64,000 nt of DNA from an uncultured Verrucomicrobia subdivision 3 bacterium. Lineage in GTDB: Bacteria; Verrucomicrobiota; Verrucomicrobiia; Limisphaerales; UBA11358. The position numbers and the translations under genes were made by a program. Shown here in pieces: positions 9,229 to 18,585 of this stretch; within the stretch, counting starts at the first letter, position 1; every line of letters starts with the position of its first letter. The notes beneath the pieces were generated by a model, which saw only the letters and a program-made list of their open reading frames with translations, was not told the DNA's origin and searched no databases. The stretch spans positions 1-64,000 of the forward strand of contig CAINLR010000176.1 in assembly GCA_903850425.1 (NCBI GenBank). The letters are read 5' to 3'.

Positions 9229-10593
9229 ATGAATCTTTTGCGTGTCACTTTTACGGGGCTTACCGCCCTAGTCTTGGGAATTGCTTCCATCGCCAGCGCG
9301 GCGGCGGCGGATGCGGTCCCGGTCATCCAACCAAGTCAGAAGCCGGCCTGGCTGGCGGAACTTTCCCTCGGAATCAAGGAGAGCTATGATGACAACGTCT
9401 TCCTGGCCGGGGCGGACGCGAAATATCTGCCGCCCACTTACACCGTGCCGGCCGGCAGCGTGGCTGCGCTGAAGGATTGTGCGTCGTGGGTGACGACTGT
9501 CTCGCCGAAGGTGGCCCTCAATTTTAACCCGCTCCTCGGCGATCAAAAAACCGTGCAGGTTCTGTCGCTGGCTTATGCCCCGGACTTGGTCGGCTACCAC
9601 GACCAGACTTCCGAAAATTACGCGGCGCACCGCGTGATGAGTGCGATCAAAGGCAAAACCGGGGCTTTTTCCTTCAGCGCGGACAACACGTTCGCTTACA
9701 TCAACGGTAACAATGCGGGGCCAACCTATCCCGGCGGACTGCTCAGTGCCTATGCCATGGCCGCCACCCGCGAACGGCGTGAACAAATCCAGGACAAGGC
9801 GGCGGTTACTTTTCAATATGACTGGCAGGACTTTTTCGTCCGGCCCACGGCGGCTCTCACCTATTACGAACTGATGACCGAGTTGATGAACGTGCCCGGT
9901 TATCAGAATTTTGCGGATCGTTACGATGTCAATGGCGGCGCGGATCTGGGCGGTAAGCTTTCCTCACACTTGGCGTTGACCCTGGGTTACCGCTACGGGC
10001 ATCAATACCAGCAGCAATATGCTTTTACACCTTACAGTTCATCGAGCGATTATCAGCGGGTCTTGTTTGGGATTGAAGGCAAGCCGTGGTCCTGGCTGGA
10101 TGTGAAAATCCAGGGCGGCCCGGACTTCCGAGATTATATGGGCAACACCGCCACCCACATCACGCCGGTCAGCGACCCGCACCTCGTTACTTATTATGGC
10201 GAGGCTTGGTTGACGGCGACGGTCACGACCAATGACTTGATTACTTTCAAATACAAGCAATGGCAATGGCTGGCCAGCACTGGCAAGGTGCCGTATTTCG
10301 ACAGCACCTTTGACCTGAGCTATCACCGCAAGCTGACGGATAAACTGGGCTTTGATCTGGGCGGAAAGATCTTATCGTCCGATTATACCAGCGGCAATCT
10401 GGCTACCTGTCACCGCAACGATTGGGATTATGGGGTGGCCACCGGCCTGGGTTATGCCGTCAATCGTCATCTCAGCGTGAACCTCGCCTACTCGCTTAAT
10501 CTAGGGCGCAACGCCGTGGCGGGCGTTCCGAATGAATCCACACGGGAATTTAATCAAAACCTGGTTTCCCTGGGTGCGCTCCTGAAATTTTGA
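9229..10593 (+). CDS. putative outer-membrane beta-barrel protein
   Basis: A 454-residue exported protein. The signal peptide is about residues 1-27 (LLRVTFTG...ASAAAA). The mature part is a succession of amphipathic beta strands rich in Y/W/T with short turns (LSLGIKESYDDNVFL, LALTLGYRYGHQYQQQY, DKLGFDLGGKIL). It ends in a strand with terminal Phe (LVSLGALLKF), the usual BAM recognition end of an outer-membrane barrel. The 'SYDDNVFLAG' start is typical of porin-like proteins common in Verrucomicrobiota. Transport function is not predictable. It is convergent with the pstS-like gene 18 bp away. Confidence 0.75.
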   Translation: MNLLRVTFTGLTALVLGIASIASAAAADAVPVIQPSQKPAWLAELSLGIKESYDDNVFLAGADAKYLPPTYTVPAGSVAALKDCASWVTTVSPKVALNFNPLLGDQKTVQVLSLAYAPDLVGYHDQTSENYAAHRVMSAIKGKTGAFSFSADNTFAYINGNNAGPTYPGGLLSAYAMAATRERREQIQDKAAVTFQYDWQDFFVRPTAALTYYELMTELMNVPGYQNFADRYDVNGGADLGGKLSSHLALTLGYRYGHQYQQQYAFTPYSSSSDYQRVLFGIEGKPWSWLDVKIQGGPDFRDYMGNTATHITPVSDPHLVTYYGEAWLTATVTTNDLITFKYKQWQWLASTGKVPYFDSTFDLSYHRKLTDKLGFDLGGKILSSDYTSGNLATCHRNDWDYGVATGLGYAVNRHLSVNLAYSLNLGRNAVAGVPNESTREFNQNLVSLGALLKF

Positions 10594-10611
10594 GGCCGGC
10601 GGCGGCTGGGA

Positions 10612-11460
10612 TCAGGGCTTCGGCGCGTAACCCATCTGCGTCAGCACTTGCTGTCCGCCGGGAGCTAACACGAAAGTAATAAAGTCTTTCACCTTCGCCG
10701 GCTCCTTGTCGGCGTCCGTATAGAAACGGAGGGCGCGGGCGTAAGGATATTTATTGCCATTCACGCTGGCGGCGGTCGGCACGACCCCCTCCACGGCAAC
10801 CGCCTTGGTGCCTTCGTGTGGCGCGAGGTTGAGGCCGGTGTAACCAATGCCGTGCGGGTCTTTGGCCACGGCGTCGGCGATGGCCAGATAGTTCGTGAAG
10901 AGCTGGACGTGTTCCTCGAAATCCTGCGCGCCCATGGCCATTTCCTTGAAGCCGAGATAGGTGCCGGAAACGGGATCGCGGACGAAGAGATGCACCGGCG
11001 CATCCGGCCCGCCGACCTCCTTCCAATTCTTAATCTTGCCGGCGAACAGCGACTGCACCTGATTGCTGGTGAGATTACTGACGGGATTCGCCGCATTCAC
11101 CAAAATGGAAACCGTGTAGGTGCCGATGATGTATTCCTTGAAGTGGACGCCGTGAATTTGCGAGATCGTTTCCTGCTCCTTGAGCACGGGCCGGGACGCG
11201 GCCGCCAGGTCGCAATAGCCGCCCATCAACGCACCGATGCCATAGCCCGTGCCTTTGAATTCCAAGTCGAAGCTCACGGTCGCATGATTCTTTTTATACT
11301 CGGTGATCAGGCGCGGCGCGAGTTCCTCGCCAATGGTGTTCGAGCCGCGAATCGTGATTTTATCCTGCGCGCCCGCCGCGCAGACCCCGACGAAAACCGC
11401 AAGGACCGGCGCGAACAATTGAGGGCGGCCACCCGTGATTTTTTGAAGAGTTGAATACAT
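10612..11460 (-). CDS. PstS-like phosphate-binding protein
   Basis: A periplasmic substrate-binding protein of the PBP-like/PstS superfamily, about 282 residues. The signal peptide runs to about residue 31 (APVLAVFVGVCAAGAQ). The phosphate-loop-like start is ITIRGSNTIGEELAP, followed by FKGTGYGIGALMGGYCDLAAASRP, which resembles the SGxG...DIGASD region. FVRDPVSGTY and the late GIGYTGLN segment match the second lobe. The ATG at 11460 is chosen because a strong GAGGAA ribosome-binding site lies just upstream; a longer open frame to 11568 lacks one. No pstCAB genes are adjacent, so it may serve a distant transporter or act as a sensor-associated binding protein. Phosphate is inferred from family only. 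Confidence 0.85.
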   Translation of the reverse strand: MYSTLQKITGGRPQLFAPVLAVFVGVCAAGAQDKITIRGSNTIGEELAPRLITEYKKNHATVSFDLEFKGTGYGIGALMGGYCDLAAASRPVLKEQETISQIHGVHFKEYIIGTYTVSILVNAANPVSNLTSNQVQSLFAGKIKNWKEVGGPDAPVHLFVRDPVSGTYLGFKEMAMGAQDFEEHVQLFTNYLAIADAVAKDPHGIGYTGLNLAPHEGTKAVAVEGVVPTAASVNGNKYPYARALRFYTDADKEPAKVKDFITFVLAPGGQQVLTQMGYAPKP

Positions 11461-11660
11461 AAAAATTCCTCTGCTGGTTAAATGGATTTCGGCTCCACTC
11501 TCCCCAACTAAGCTGGGTCCGGCAAGCGAAAAATGCCGGTTCCATCCTCGCCCGTGCCGGATCGCCACTTTATTTTGATTTGCGCTCTCAGTCTGATTTC
11601 TAACGCGGCACCCAGGTTGACCAGCGAGCGCAAGCAGACAGTGACGTGCCTCTCCGGGCG

Positions 11661-11911
11661 GACGAAGACTTGGTGATGCCTGATTAAGGCCGTTTTCATA
11701 GCAACTTTTGCGTGCTGCAATCTGACTTTTGCGTGCTTCGCATCAACTTTCGCCGGCTTTGAGCCAGCTTTTTACCGGCTCACATACATGAATACGGCTG
11801 GCCAGCGGACGATTGCCGGCAGGGCACGGACTGATGGGGCCGAGCCTCCGACTTTTGGCCGCTCCGCCTGGCGTTTGCCTCATCGTGATTGACTTTTGCC
11901 CGCTGCCGGCC
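11661..11911 (+). repeat. degenerate 21-bp-period tandem array (GACTTTTGCCGGC type)
   Basis: Twelve units start at 11661, 11682, 11703, 11724, 11745, 11766, 11787, 11808, 11829, 11850, 11871 and 11891. The register is exactly 21 bp except for one 20-bp step. The best units begin GACTTTTGCSKGC; others keep only parts (AACTTTCGCCGGC, GACGATTGCCGGC). The second half of each unit is not conserved. Period equals two DNA helical turns. No gene fits the region; it is the leader side of the pstS-like gene. Confidence 0.7.
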
Positions 11912-11943
11912 GGCTGCCGCTGGAATAATTCTTGTTCGCGTTC

Positions 11944-12121
11944 AAGTTGAGCCTAATCTAACTTTCCCATTAGCACCGGGCTTCGGCCCGGTGGCAGGGG
12001 TTGCCCGGAGGCCACAGTTTTAACGGCTTAACTCAATGATGAAAAGCCGCTGAAGCGGCTCACTTTCATTTTGCCATCAAGCCACCGGGCTGAAGCCCGG
12101 TGCTAATGATAGGCTCAACTT
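11944..12121. repeat. REPIN-like long inverted repeat
   Basis: The left arm from 11944 (AAGTTGAGCCTA, then CATTAGCACCGGGCTT with CGGCCCGGTGGC) is mirrored by the right arm ending at 12121 (GCCACCGGGCTGAAGCCCGG, then TGCTAATGATAGGCTCAACTT). Arms are about 40 nt with one small indel. The centre has a further hairpin AAGCCGCTGAAGCGGCT. The right arm immediately precedes the open frame of the helical protein gene. Confidence 0.8.
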
Positions 12122-12209
12122 GACGCGCATTAGAATAATGCCAATACAACCTTGGCTTTTACCAAGAAAGGTTGAGACAACCCGCCAGCCTGGGCGCAAT
12201 GTCGCCCAC

Positions 12210-12896
12210 ATGACCGCCCACCAAGAAGACATAATCACCGCGGCGCTGACTCTCCAAAAGACCTGCGACCGCTACCCCGCCATCACCGCTCAAATCCCCG
12301 GCTTTGTCACCGCCCTCGGTGATGCCGGGGTGAAAGTGCAAACCATTCAGGCCCAGGCTCAGATTCAGGCCGGCAAGATTACCGGCCTGACCATGAACAA
12401 AAAGGAACTCAAGACCGCCCTATGTAAAAAGGCGTTTGAAATCGCCAGTGCCGTCAGCTCCTACGCCGCCACCACCAAGGACAGCGTGCTGGCCGAAAAA
12501 GTCAGCTTTACCCTCACCGAATTGAAAGAAACCCGCGACACCGAGATTATCGGCGTGTGCCAGAACATCCGCGACGCCGCCACCGCCAACCTGGCCAAAC
12601 TGGCCGATTATGCCGTCACGGCGGCGGACCTGACCGATCTGGCCAAGAAGATTGACGCCTACAAACAGGCCTTGAGCGCGCCCGCCGACGCGCGCGTGAG
12701 CCGCAGCACCGCCACCACCAACATCACCACCGGCATTGCTGACCTGCTGCATATTCTGGCGAACCGGATGGACCCCTTGCTGCCCAAGTTCGAGTCCATC
12801 AGCATGGATTTTGTGAATGCCTATAAGAGTGCCCGCATCATCATCGCCACCGGCGGCGGCGGTCCCGCCGCGCCGGTCCCGCCGCCGCCGAAATAA
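12210..12896 (+). CDS. unnamed helical protein
   Basis: A 228-residue, probably cytoplasmic protein; I do not recognise a named family. It is almost entirely helical with coiled-coil-like Ala/Gln/Lys segments. A central region GVCQNIRDAATANLAKLADYAVTAADL is followed by RSTATTNI..IADLLHILANRMDPLL and a Gly/Pro-rich end (GGGGPAAPVPPPPK). The overall pattern (two matching helical halves, 'RSTATxN', 'NRMDxLL', 'YxxARxI') resembles unannotated proteins I recall from Bacteroidetes and Verrucomicrobiota genomes; that is recollection, not a search. I chose ATG 12210 because the longer frame runs back into the inverted repeat; ATG 12138 is the alternative. No signal peptide is visible. A strong terminator follows. 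Confidence 0.65.
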   Translation: MTAHQEDIITAALTLQKTCDRYPAITAQIPGFVTALGDAGVKVQTIQAQAQIQAGKITGLTMNKKELKTALCKKAFEIASAVSSYAATTKDSVLAEKVSFTLTELKETRDTEIIGVCQNIRDAATANLAKLADYAVTAADLTDLAKKIDAYKQALSAPADARVSRSTATTNITTGIADLLHILANRMDPLLPKFESISMDFVNAYKSARIIIATGGGGPAAPVPPPPK

Positions 12897-12917
12897 TATC
12901 AAATCGTAGGCAGGCGC

Positions 12918-12947
12918 ACGGCCTCTGGAAACAGAGGCCGTTTTATC
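12918..12947 (+). terminator. Rho-independent terminator after the helical protein gene
   Basis: A perfect 9-bp stem CGGCCTCTG / CAGAGGCCG closed by a GAAA tetraloop is followed by TTTTAT. It starts about 20 bp after the stop codon of the gene ending at 12896. Confidence 0.85.
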
Positions 12948-13079
12948 AAGCACGGGTAAGGGACATTCCTGAATATTGCAAGGGGATTGCAATGGCGTTT
13001 GGTTCAAGGTTGCTTAAACTAGCCACCTGGCCTCAAAGTGATCACCAACCAATTTTGAATTCAGTTAGAACCGATTGGA

Positions 13080-16000
13080 ATGAAAATGAAAAAGCCTTTG
13101 CTAAAGCCGCTTGTTGTGATCGCCAGCATCTTGTTTTGGTGCGCCTGGAACCTCCCCGCGCAGACCGCCCCCACCATCACCACCCAGCCGGCCAGCCAGA
13201 CGAATCAGGTGGGCACCACGGTGAGTTTCAGCGTGGGAGCCACCGGCACCGGCTCGCTGCTCTACCAGTGGCTGTTCAACGGCACATATCTTCCAAACAA
13301 CATCATTACCACCGTTGCGGGGTATGGCAATTACGGTTATTCCGGCGATGGTGGAGCAGCCACGAGCGCCAACCTTTATGAGCCAAACGGTGTGGCGTTT
13401 GATGGAATCGGCAACCTATATATTGCAGATGTTTTCAACAACCGCGTCCGCAGGGTGGACACCAACGGAATCATCACCACTGTGGCCGGCAACGGCACTG
13501 GAGCTTACAATGGTGACGGTGGCGCGGCCACCAATGCCAGCCTATATCATCCCGAAAGTGTGGCCTTTGATGCTTTCGGCAACATGTATATTGCGGATGG
13601 CGACAACAACCGCATCCGCAGGGTGGACATAAACGGCATCATCACCACCGTGGCGGGCAACGGCACTGGAGCTTACGCTGGTGACGGTGGCGCGGCCACC
13701 AATGCCAGCCTTTATTATCCCAGAGGAGTGATCTTCGATGTCATCGGCAATCTATATATTGCTGATGATAGTAGCCGCATTCGCAAAGTGGATACCAATG
13801 GTATCATTTCCACCGTTGCAGGCAATAATGTCAACGGTGGCTATTCAGGTGACGGTGGCGTCGCCACTAACGCCAGCCTTAATTATCCCGGCTGCGTTGC
13901 CTTCGATGCTATCGGCAACATGTATATTGCGGACTCTTTCAACAACCGTATTCGCAAAGTAGACACCAATGGCATAATCACCACCGTGGCAGGTAATGGG
14001 GTTGGCGCTGGCGTGCCTTTGTCGGGTGCTTATTCCGGGGATGGCGGCGCGGCCACCAATGCCAGCCTTTATCAGCCGGAAAGTGTGGCCTTTGATGCTT
14101 TCGGCAACATGTATATTGCGGATGACGACAACAACCGCATCCGCGAGGTGAGCACCAGCGGCATTATAACAACTGTGGCAGGCAATGGCATCGGGGGCTA
14201 CTCCGGTGATGGAAGCGTGGCCACTATCGCCAGCCTTAATCATCCCATCGGCGTGGCGTTGGATTCCTCTGGCAACTTGTATATCGGTGATGAAAATAAC
14301 TATCGCATCCGCGAGGTGTATTTGGCCGGGCATTCAGCCCTCACGCTAACCAATATACATGCCAACAATGCCGGCAATTACACGGTTGTAGTCACCAGTC
14401 CCTACGGTAGCGTGACGAGCGCCGTTGTGACTCTGACCGTGCCCGCACCAGCCGTCATTACCGTTCAACCCGCTAGCCAGATAGCAGCAATCGGTAGCAA
14501 TCCCAGTTTTTTTGTGACGGCCGCTGGTTCTGGATCATTTGACTATGAATGGTTTTTCGCCGGCACCAACCTGCTTCAAAGCGGCACGAACAGCACTCTG
14601 ACGTTGCCTAATGTTTCGGCAAGCAATGCCGGCAATTATATGGTGGTGGTTACCAACAGCTATGGCAGCGTGACCAGTCAGATTGCTGCTTTGGAATTTG
14701 CGTTGCCACCTTTTGTTACCATGCAGCCAGCGAGCCAGACGAACGTGCCGGGCACCCGAGTGAGCTTTAACGTGGCGGTTGGCAATGCCGGGCCGTTCAG
14801 CTACCAATGGCAGCTCAACGGAACTAATTTGCCAAATAACAACAATATCATTACTACCGTGGCAGGAAATGGCAGCCAAACCTATGCCGGGGATGGCGGT
14901 GTGGCCACCAATGCGGGTCTTTATTATCCATCGGGCGTGACCTTTGATCCCTCTGGCAACCTGTTTATCGCAGACATTGACAACAATCGCATCCGCAAGA
15001 TGGACATCAACGGTATTACAACAACCGTGGCGGGTAATGGTATGGGACAATTTGCTGGCGACGGCGGCGGTGCCACCGGTGCCAGCCTTTATTTTCCTAG
15101 AAGTGTGGCCTTCGATGCCATCGGCAATTTGTATATTGCTGACCGTTCAAATAACCGTATTCGCAAGGTGGATACCAATGGCATCGTCACTACCGTTGCT
15201 GGTAAAAGTGGTTCCGGTTATTCCGGGGACGGCGGCGCGGCCACCAATGCCAGCCTTTATTTTCCCTCCGGCGTAGCTTTGGATGCCTCCGGCAACCTGT
15301 ATATTGCCGACACTTACAACAACCGTATCCGCGAGGTGGACGCCAACGGCATCATCACCACCGTGGCTGGTAAAAGTGGTTCCAGTTATTCCGGGGATGG
15401 CGGCATGGCCACGAATGCCAACCTTTATTTTCCCTCCGGTGTGGCCTTCGATGCCATCGGGAACCTATTTATTGCTGATTATGGCAACAACCGCATCCGC
15501 AAGGTGAGCACCAATAGAATCATCACTACCATTGCGGGAAAAAGTAGCGGACCATCTTATTCTGGTGACGGCGGCGCTGCCACGAACGCGAACCTTTATT
15601 ATCCCAGCGGCGTGTGTTTTGATGCCCTCGGAAACCTGTATATTGCAGACACACAAAACAACCGGATTCGGGAGCTGAACACTAATGGCATCATCACTAC
15701 CGTGGCAGGGAAAGGCACCACCGGCTTTTCTGGGGACGGCGGCACGGCCACTAACGCCAGCGTTTGGTATCCCGCCGGCATAGCCTTTGATACGGCCGGC
15801 AATCTTTATGTTGCGGATCAGAACAACAATCGCATACGAGAAATTCAATTGGGTGGGTTTCCCACCATCACGTTAACCAATGTGAGCGTCAACAAGGCCG
15901 GCAATTACTCGGTGATTATCACCAGCCAATATGGCAGCGTGACGAGCGCCGTAGCGACACTGACGGTGGCCGCGCCACCTGCCATCATAATTCAGCCTGC

Positions 16001-17678
16001 CAGCCAGGCAGTAGCGGTGGGAACCAATGCCAGTTTTACCGTGGCAGTCGCGGGTTCGGGACCCTTTGACTATGAGTGGTTTTATGCGGGCACCAACTTG
16101 CTCCAAAGTGGCACCAATAGCACCTTCACGCTGGTCGGCGTTTCCACAAATAATGCCGGCAATTACTCGGTGGCCATCAGCAATGCCTACGGGAGCGTGA
16201 CCAGCCGGGTTGCCACTCTGACATTTGCGTTGCCACCCGTGGTGACCATTCAACCGGTCAGTCAGACGAATCTGGCGGGAACCGCTGTGAGTTTTGGCAT
16301 AGCGGTAACGGCGGTCAATGCCGGCCCATTCACCTATCAATGGCAGTTCGACGGGACGAATCTTCCGAATAATATCATCACCTCCGTGGCGGTGGGCAAT
16401 CTTGGTTATCCCAACGGCATGGCCTTCGATACCTTCGGCAACCTGTATGTTGCCGACTACTCTTCCATCATTCGCAGGGTGGATGCCAACGGCATCATTA
16501 CCAGCGTAGCGGGTAAAAGCGGCGTCCAAGGTTTTTCTGGAGACGGCGGCGCGGCCACCAATGCCATATTGGGTGGTCCCACTGGCGTGGCCTTCGATGC
16601 CTTCGGCAACTTTTTTTATGCCGACTACATCAATTGTCGCATTCGCAGGGTGGACACCCAAGGCATCATCACCACTGTGGCGGGCAATGGCAGTGCAACC
16701 TATGCGGGGGATGGCGGCGCGGCTATTAACGCCAGCCTGAATGAACCCTCCGGCGTGGCCTTCGATCCCTTCGGCAACCTGTTTATTGCTGACTTTGGAA
16801 ACAGTCGCATCCGCAAGGTGGACGCCAACGGCATTATCACGACCGTGGCGGGCAAAGTAACTTCTGGCTTTTCCGGGGATGGCGGCGCGGCCACCAACGC
16901 CAGCCTGCTGAATCCTTCACGCGTGGCCTTTGATGCCTCCGGCAATTTATTCATTTCTGACGGTGGCAACTCACGCATCCGCAAGGTGGCCAACGGCATC
17001 ATCACCACTGTAGCGGGCAAAAACGTTTCTGGCTATTCTGGAGATGGCGGCATGGCCACCAATGCCAGTCTTTACTATACCAAAGGCGTGGCCTGTGATG
17101 CCGCTGGCAATTTGTTTATTGCTGACGGTGGCAATTCACGCATCCGCAAGGTGGCCACCAACGGCATCATCACAACCGTAGCGGGCGGTGGCTCCGTCAA
17201 TCCCGGAAACGGCGGCGCGGCCACCAACGTCAGCCTGTCTTATATCAACGACGTGGCCTTCGATGCCGCAGGCAACTTGTATATTTCCACCCAAAACGAC
17301 TCTCGCATCCGCGAAGTTCATTTTGCCGGGTATCCAACTTTAGTGCTTACCAACGTAAGCGCCACCAATGCGGGCAACTACTCGGTGGTCGTCACCAGCC
17401 CCTACGGCAGCGTGACTAGTTCGGTGGTTTCCCTCACCGTCATCGTTCCACCGCGGATCGTCACCAGCGGAACCAATTTCGGTTTTACGACCAACGGGTC
17501 CGGCTTTGGATTCAATCTCGGCGGTGTCGTCGGCCAGACGGTGGTGGTGGAAGGTTCAACCAATCTTGTGGATTGGACGTCCCTCTTCACCAACACCGTG
17601 GACACCAACTCGGTTTATTTCTTTGATCCCACCGCGACTAATTTCCCAGGGCGCTTTTACCGGGCCAGGTTGCCTTAA
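13080..17678 (+). CDS. secreted NHL beta-propeller protein with propellers nested in Ig-like domains
   Basis: A 1532-residue exported protein. The signal peptide is about 1-27 (LKPLVVIASILFWCAWNLPAQ). Three blocks each hold six NHL repeats (consensus 'GVAFDAxGNLYIADxxNNRIRKVDTNGIITTVAG'): about residues 73-415, 589-927 and 1098-1416, consistent with three six-bladed propellers. Each propeller interrupts an Ig-like domain: the strand ending YQW.(L/F)(N/D)GT.LPN precedes it and the strand TLTNVSxNNAGNYSVVVTS follows it. Intact Ig domains (about 465-545 and 975-1060, YEWF.AGTNLLQSGTNS) separate the blocks. The C-terminal module (about 1455-1532) ends GRFYRARLP, matching other secreted proteins here. 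NHL propellers usually bind proteins, RNA or carbohydrate; an extracellular binding role is inferred. The stop overlaps the stop of the convergent PHP gene by 3 bp within TTAA. Confidence 0.88.
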   Translation: MKMKKPLLKPLVVIASILFWCAWNLPAQTAPTITTQPASQTNQVGTTVSFSVGATGTGSLLYQWLFNGTYLPNNIITTVAGYGNYGYSGDGGAATSANLYEPNGVAFDGIGNLYIADVFNNRVRRVDTNGIITTVAGNGTGAYNGDGGAATNASLYHPESVAFDAFGNMYIADGDNNRIRRVDINGIITTVAGNGTGAYAGDGGAATNASLYYPRGVIFDVIGNLYIADDSSRIRKVDTNGIISTVAGNNVNGGYSGDGGVATNASLNYPGCVAFDAIGNMYIADSFNNRIRKVDTNGIITTVAGNGVGAGVPLSGAYSGDGGAATNASLYQPESVAFDAFGNMYIADDDNNRIREVSTSGIITTVAGNGIGGYSGDGSVATIASLNHPIGVALDSSGNLYIGDENNYRIREVYLAGHSALTLTNIHANNAGNYTVVVTSPYGSVTSAVVTLTVPAPAVITVQPASQIAAIGSNPSFFVTAAGSGSFDYEWFFAGTNLLQSGTNSTLTLPNVSASNAGNYMVVVTNSYGSVTSQIAALEFALPPFVTMQPASQTNVPGTRVSFNVAVGNAGPFSYQWQLNGTNLPNNNNIITTVAGNGSQTYAGDGGVATNAGLYYPSGVTFDPSGNLFIADIDNNRIRKMDINGITTTVAGNGMGQFAGDGGGATGASLYFPRSVAFDAIGNLYIADRSNNRIRKVDTNGIVTTVAGKSGSGYSGDGGAATNASLYFPSGVALDASGNLYIADTYNNRIREVDANGIITTVAGKSGSSYSGDGGMATNANLYFPSGVAFDAIGNLFIADYGNNRIRKVSTNRIITTIAGKSSGPSYSGDGGAATNANLYYPSGVCFDALGNLYIADTQNNRIRELNTNGIITTVAGKGTTGFSGDGGTATNASVWYPAGIAFDTAGNLYVADQNNNRIREIQLGGFPTITLTNVSVNKAGNYSVIITSQYGSVTSAVATLTVAAPPAIIIQPASQAVAVGTNASFTVAVAGSGPFDYEWFYAGTNLLQSGTNSTFTLVGVSTNNAGNYSVAISNAYGSVTSRVATLTFALPPVVTIQPVSQTNLAGTAVSFGIAVTAVNAGPFTYQWQFDGTNLPNNIITSVAVGNLGYPNGMAFDTFGNLYVADYSSIIRRVDANGIITSVAGKSGVQGFSGDGGAATNAILGGPTGVAFDAFGNFFYADYINCRIRRVDTQGIITTVAGNGSATYAGDGGAAINASLNEPSGVAFDPFGNLFIADFGNSRIRKVDANGIITTVAGKVTSGFSGDGGAATNASLLNPSRVAFDASGNLFISDGGNSRIRKVANGIITTVAGKNVSGYSGDGGMATNASLYYTKGVACDAAGNLFIADGGNSRIRKVATNGIITTVAGGGSVNPGNGGAATNVSLSYINDVAFDAAGNLYISTQNDSRIREVHFAGYPTLVLTNVSATNAGNYSVVVTSPYGSVTSSVVSLTVIVPPRIVTSGTNFGFTTNGSGFGFNLGGVVGQTVVVEGSTNLVDWTSLFTNTVDTNSVYFFDPTATNFPGRFYRARLP

Positions 17679-18475
17679 AACGGAACGAATTCATGCTGGC
17701 GGCGGGTGAACCGGCAGCTTTCCCGGTAGCCCACACTGCGGGCCAGCGCCACGGCCTCGGCAAAATTCATCCCCACTTCGTCCGGCGCGTGCGCATCGGA
17801 GCCGAAGGTGATGGGAACGAATTTGCGCTGGGCAATCTGGAGCAGTTCGGCGCATGGATAAATTTCCTGGCAATCCTTTCGCAGGCCCGCAGTGTTGAGC
17901 TCAATCGCGCAACCGGCCTGCGCGGCGGCGTTCAGAAATTTCACATAGAGCGGCCGGCAATTCTCCACCGGACGGATGCCGAACTTCTTCGGCAAATCCG
18001 CGTGGCCGATGATGTCAAACAAATTGGATTTTGCCGCGAGGGTGAGGCGGTCGAAATAAAGCTGCCAGACCATGAAGGGGTCGCGATTTTTCCATTCGGA
18101 TAGCTTGGCGGGGTTATCTATGTCCCAAGTATCGGAAACGTAATGCACGCTGCCGATGAGATAATCCCACGGATGTCGCGCGGCCAGTTGTTTGATCCAC
18201 TTTTCGTGGCCGGGCAGAAAATCCACTTCCAGCGCGAGGCGGATGGTGAGCTGCGGAAATGTTTGCTGGGCGAGACGGACTTTGGCGACGTAGTCAGCGA
18301 GTTGCCGGTCCAACATTCGCCAGTCATCAAAATCATCGCGCGGCATGGGCGAGTGATCGGAGAACCCAATTTCGGTCAGGCCAAGTTCGACGGCGCGACG
18401 GGCGTAATCCACCGGCTCGCCCACGGCATGGCGGCACAGCGGCGTGTGCATGTGATAATCGGCAGGTAATGACAT
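17675..18475 (-). CDS. hisJ: HisJ-type histidinol-phosphatase (PHP domain)
   Basis: A PHP-superfamily phosphoesterase, probably hydrolysing L-histidinol phosphate in histidine synthesis. The 266-residue length equals that of the Bacillus-type enzyme. Metal-binding motifs are present in order: DYHMHTPLCRHA (N-terminal HxH), GFSDHSP, LEVDFLPGHE, LIGSVHYV, DIIGHADLPKKFG, and the C-terminal TFGSDAHAPDEVG. All key His and Asp positions can be seen. No other his genes are near. It is convergent with and overlaps the NHL protein stop codon. Assignment to HisJ rather than another PHP phosphatase rests on the overall order of motifs. Confidence 0.88.
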   Translation of the reverse strand: MSLPADYHMHTPLCRHAVGEPVDYARRAVELGLTEIGFSDHSPMPRDDFDDWRMLDRQLADYVAKVRLAQQTFPQLTIRLALEVDFLPGHEKWIKQLAARHPWDYLIGSVHYVSDTWDIDNPAKLSEWKNRDPFMVWQLYFDRLTLAAKSNLFDIIGHADLPKKFGIRPVENCRPLYVKFLNAAAQAGCAIELNTAGLRKDCQEIYPCAELLQIAQRKFVPITFGSDAHAPDEVGMNFAEAVALARSVGYRESCRFTRRQHEFVPF

Positions 18476-18585
18476 AATTGGAAGTTACAAGTATCCGCTT
18501 CCAAGATTCAAGCGCCGAATGAGATGGGCGCAACGCGTTTTTCTGGCCGCCGAGGTGCCGCCCACGCCCACGCGCCGGGGCGCAG

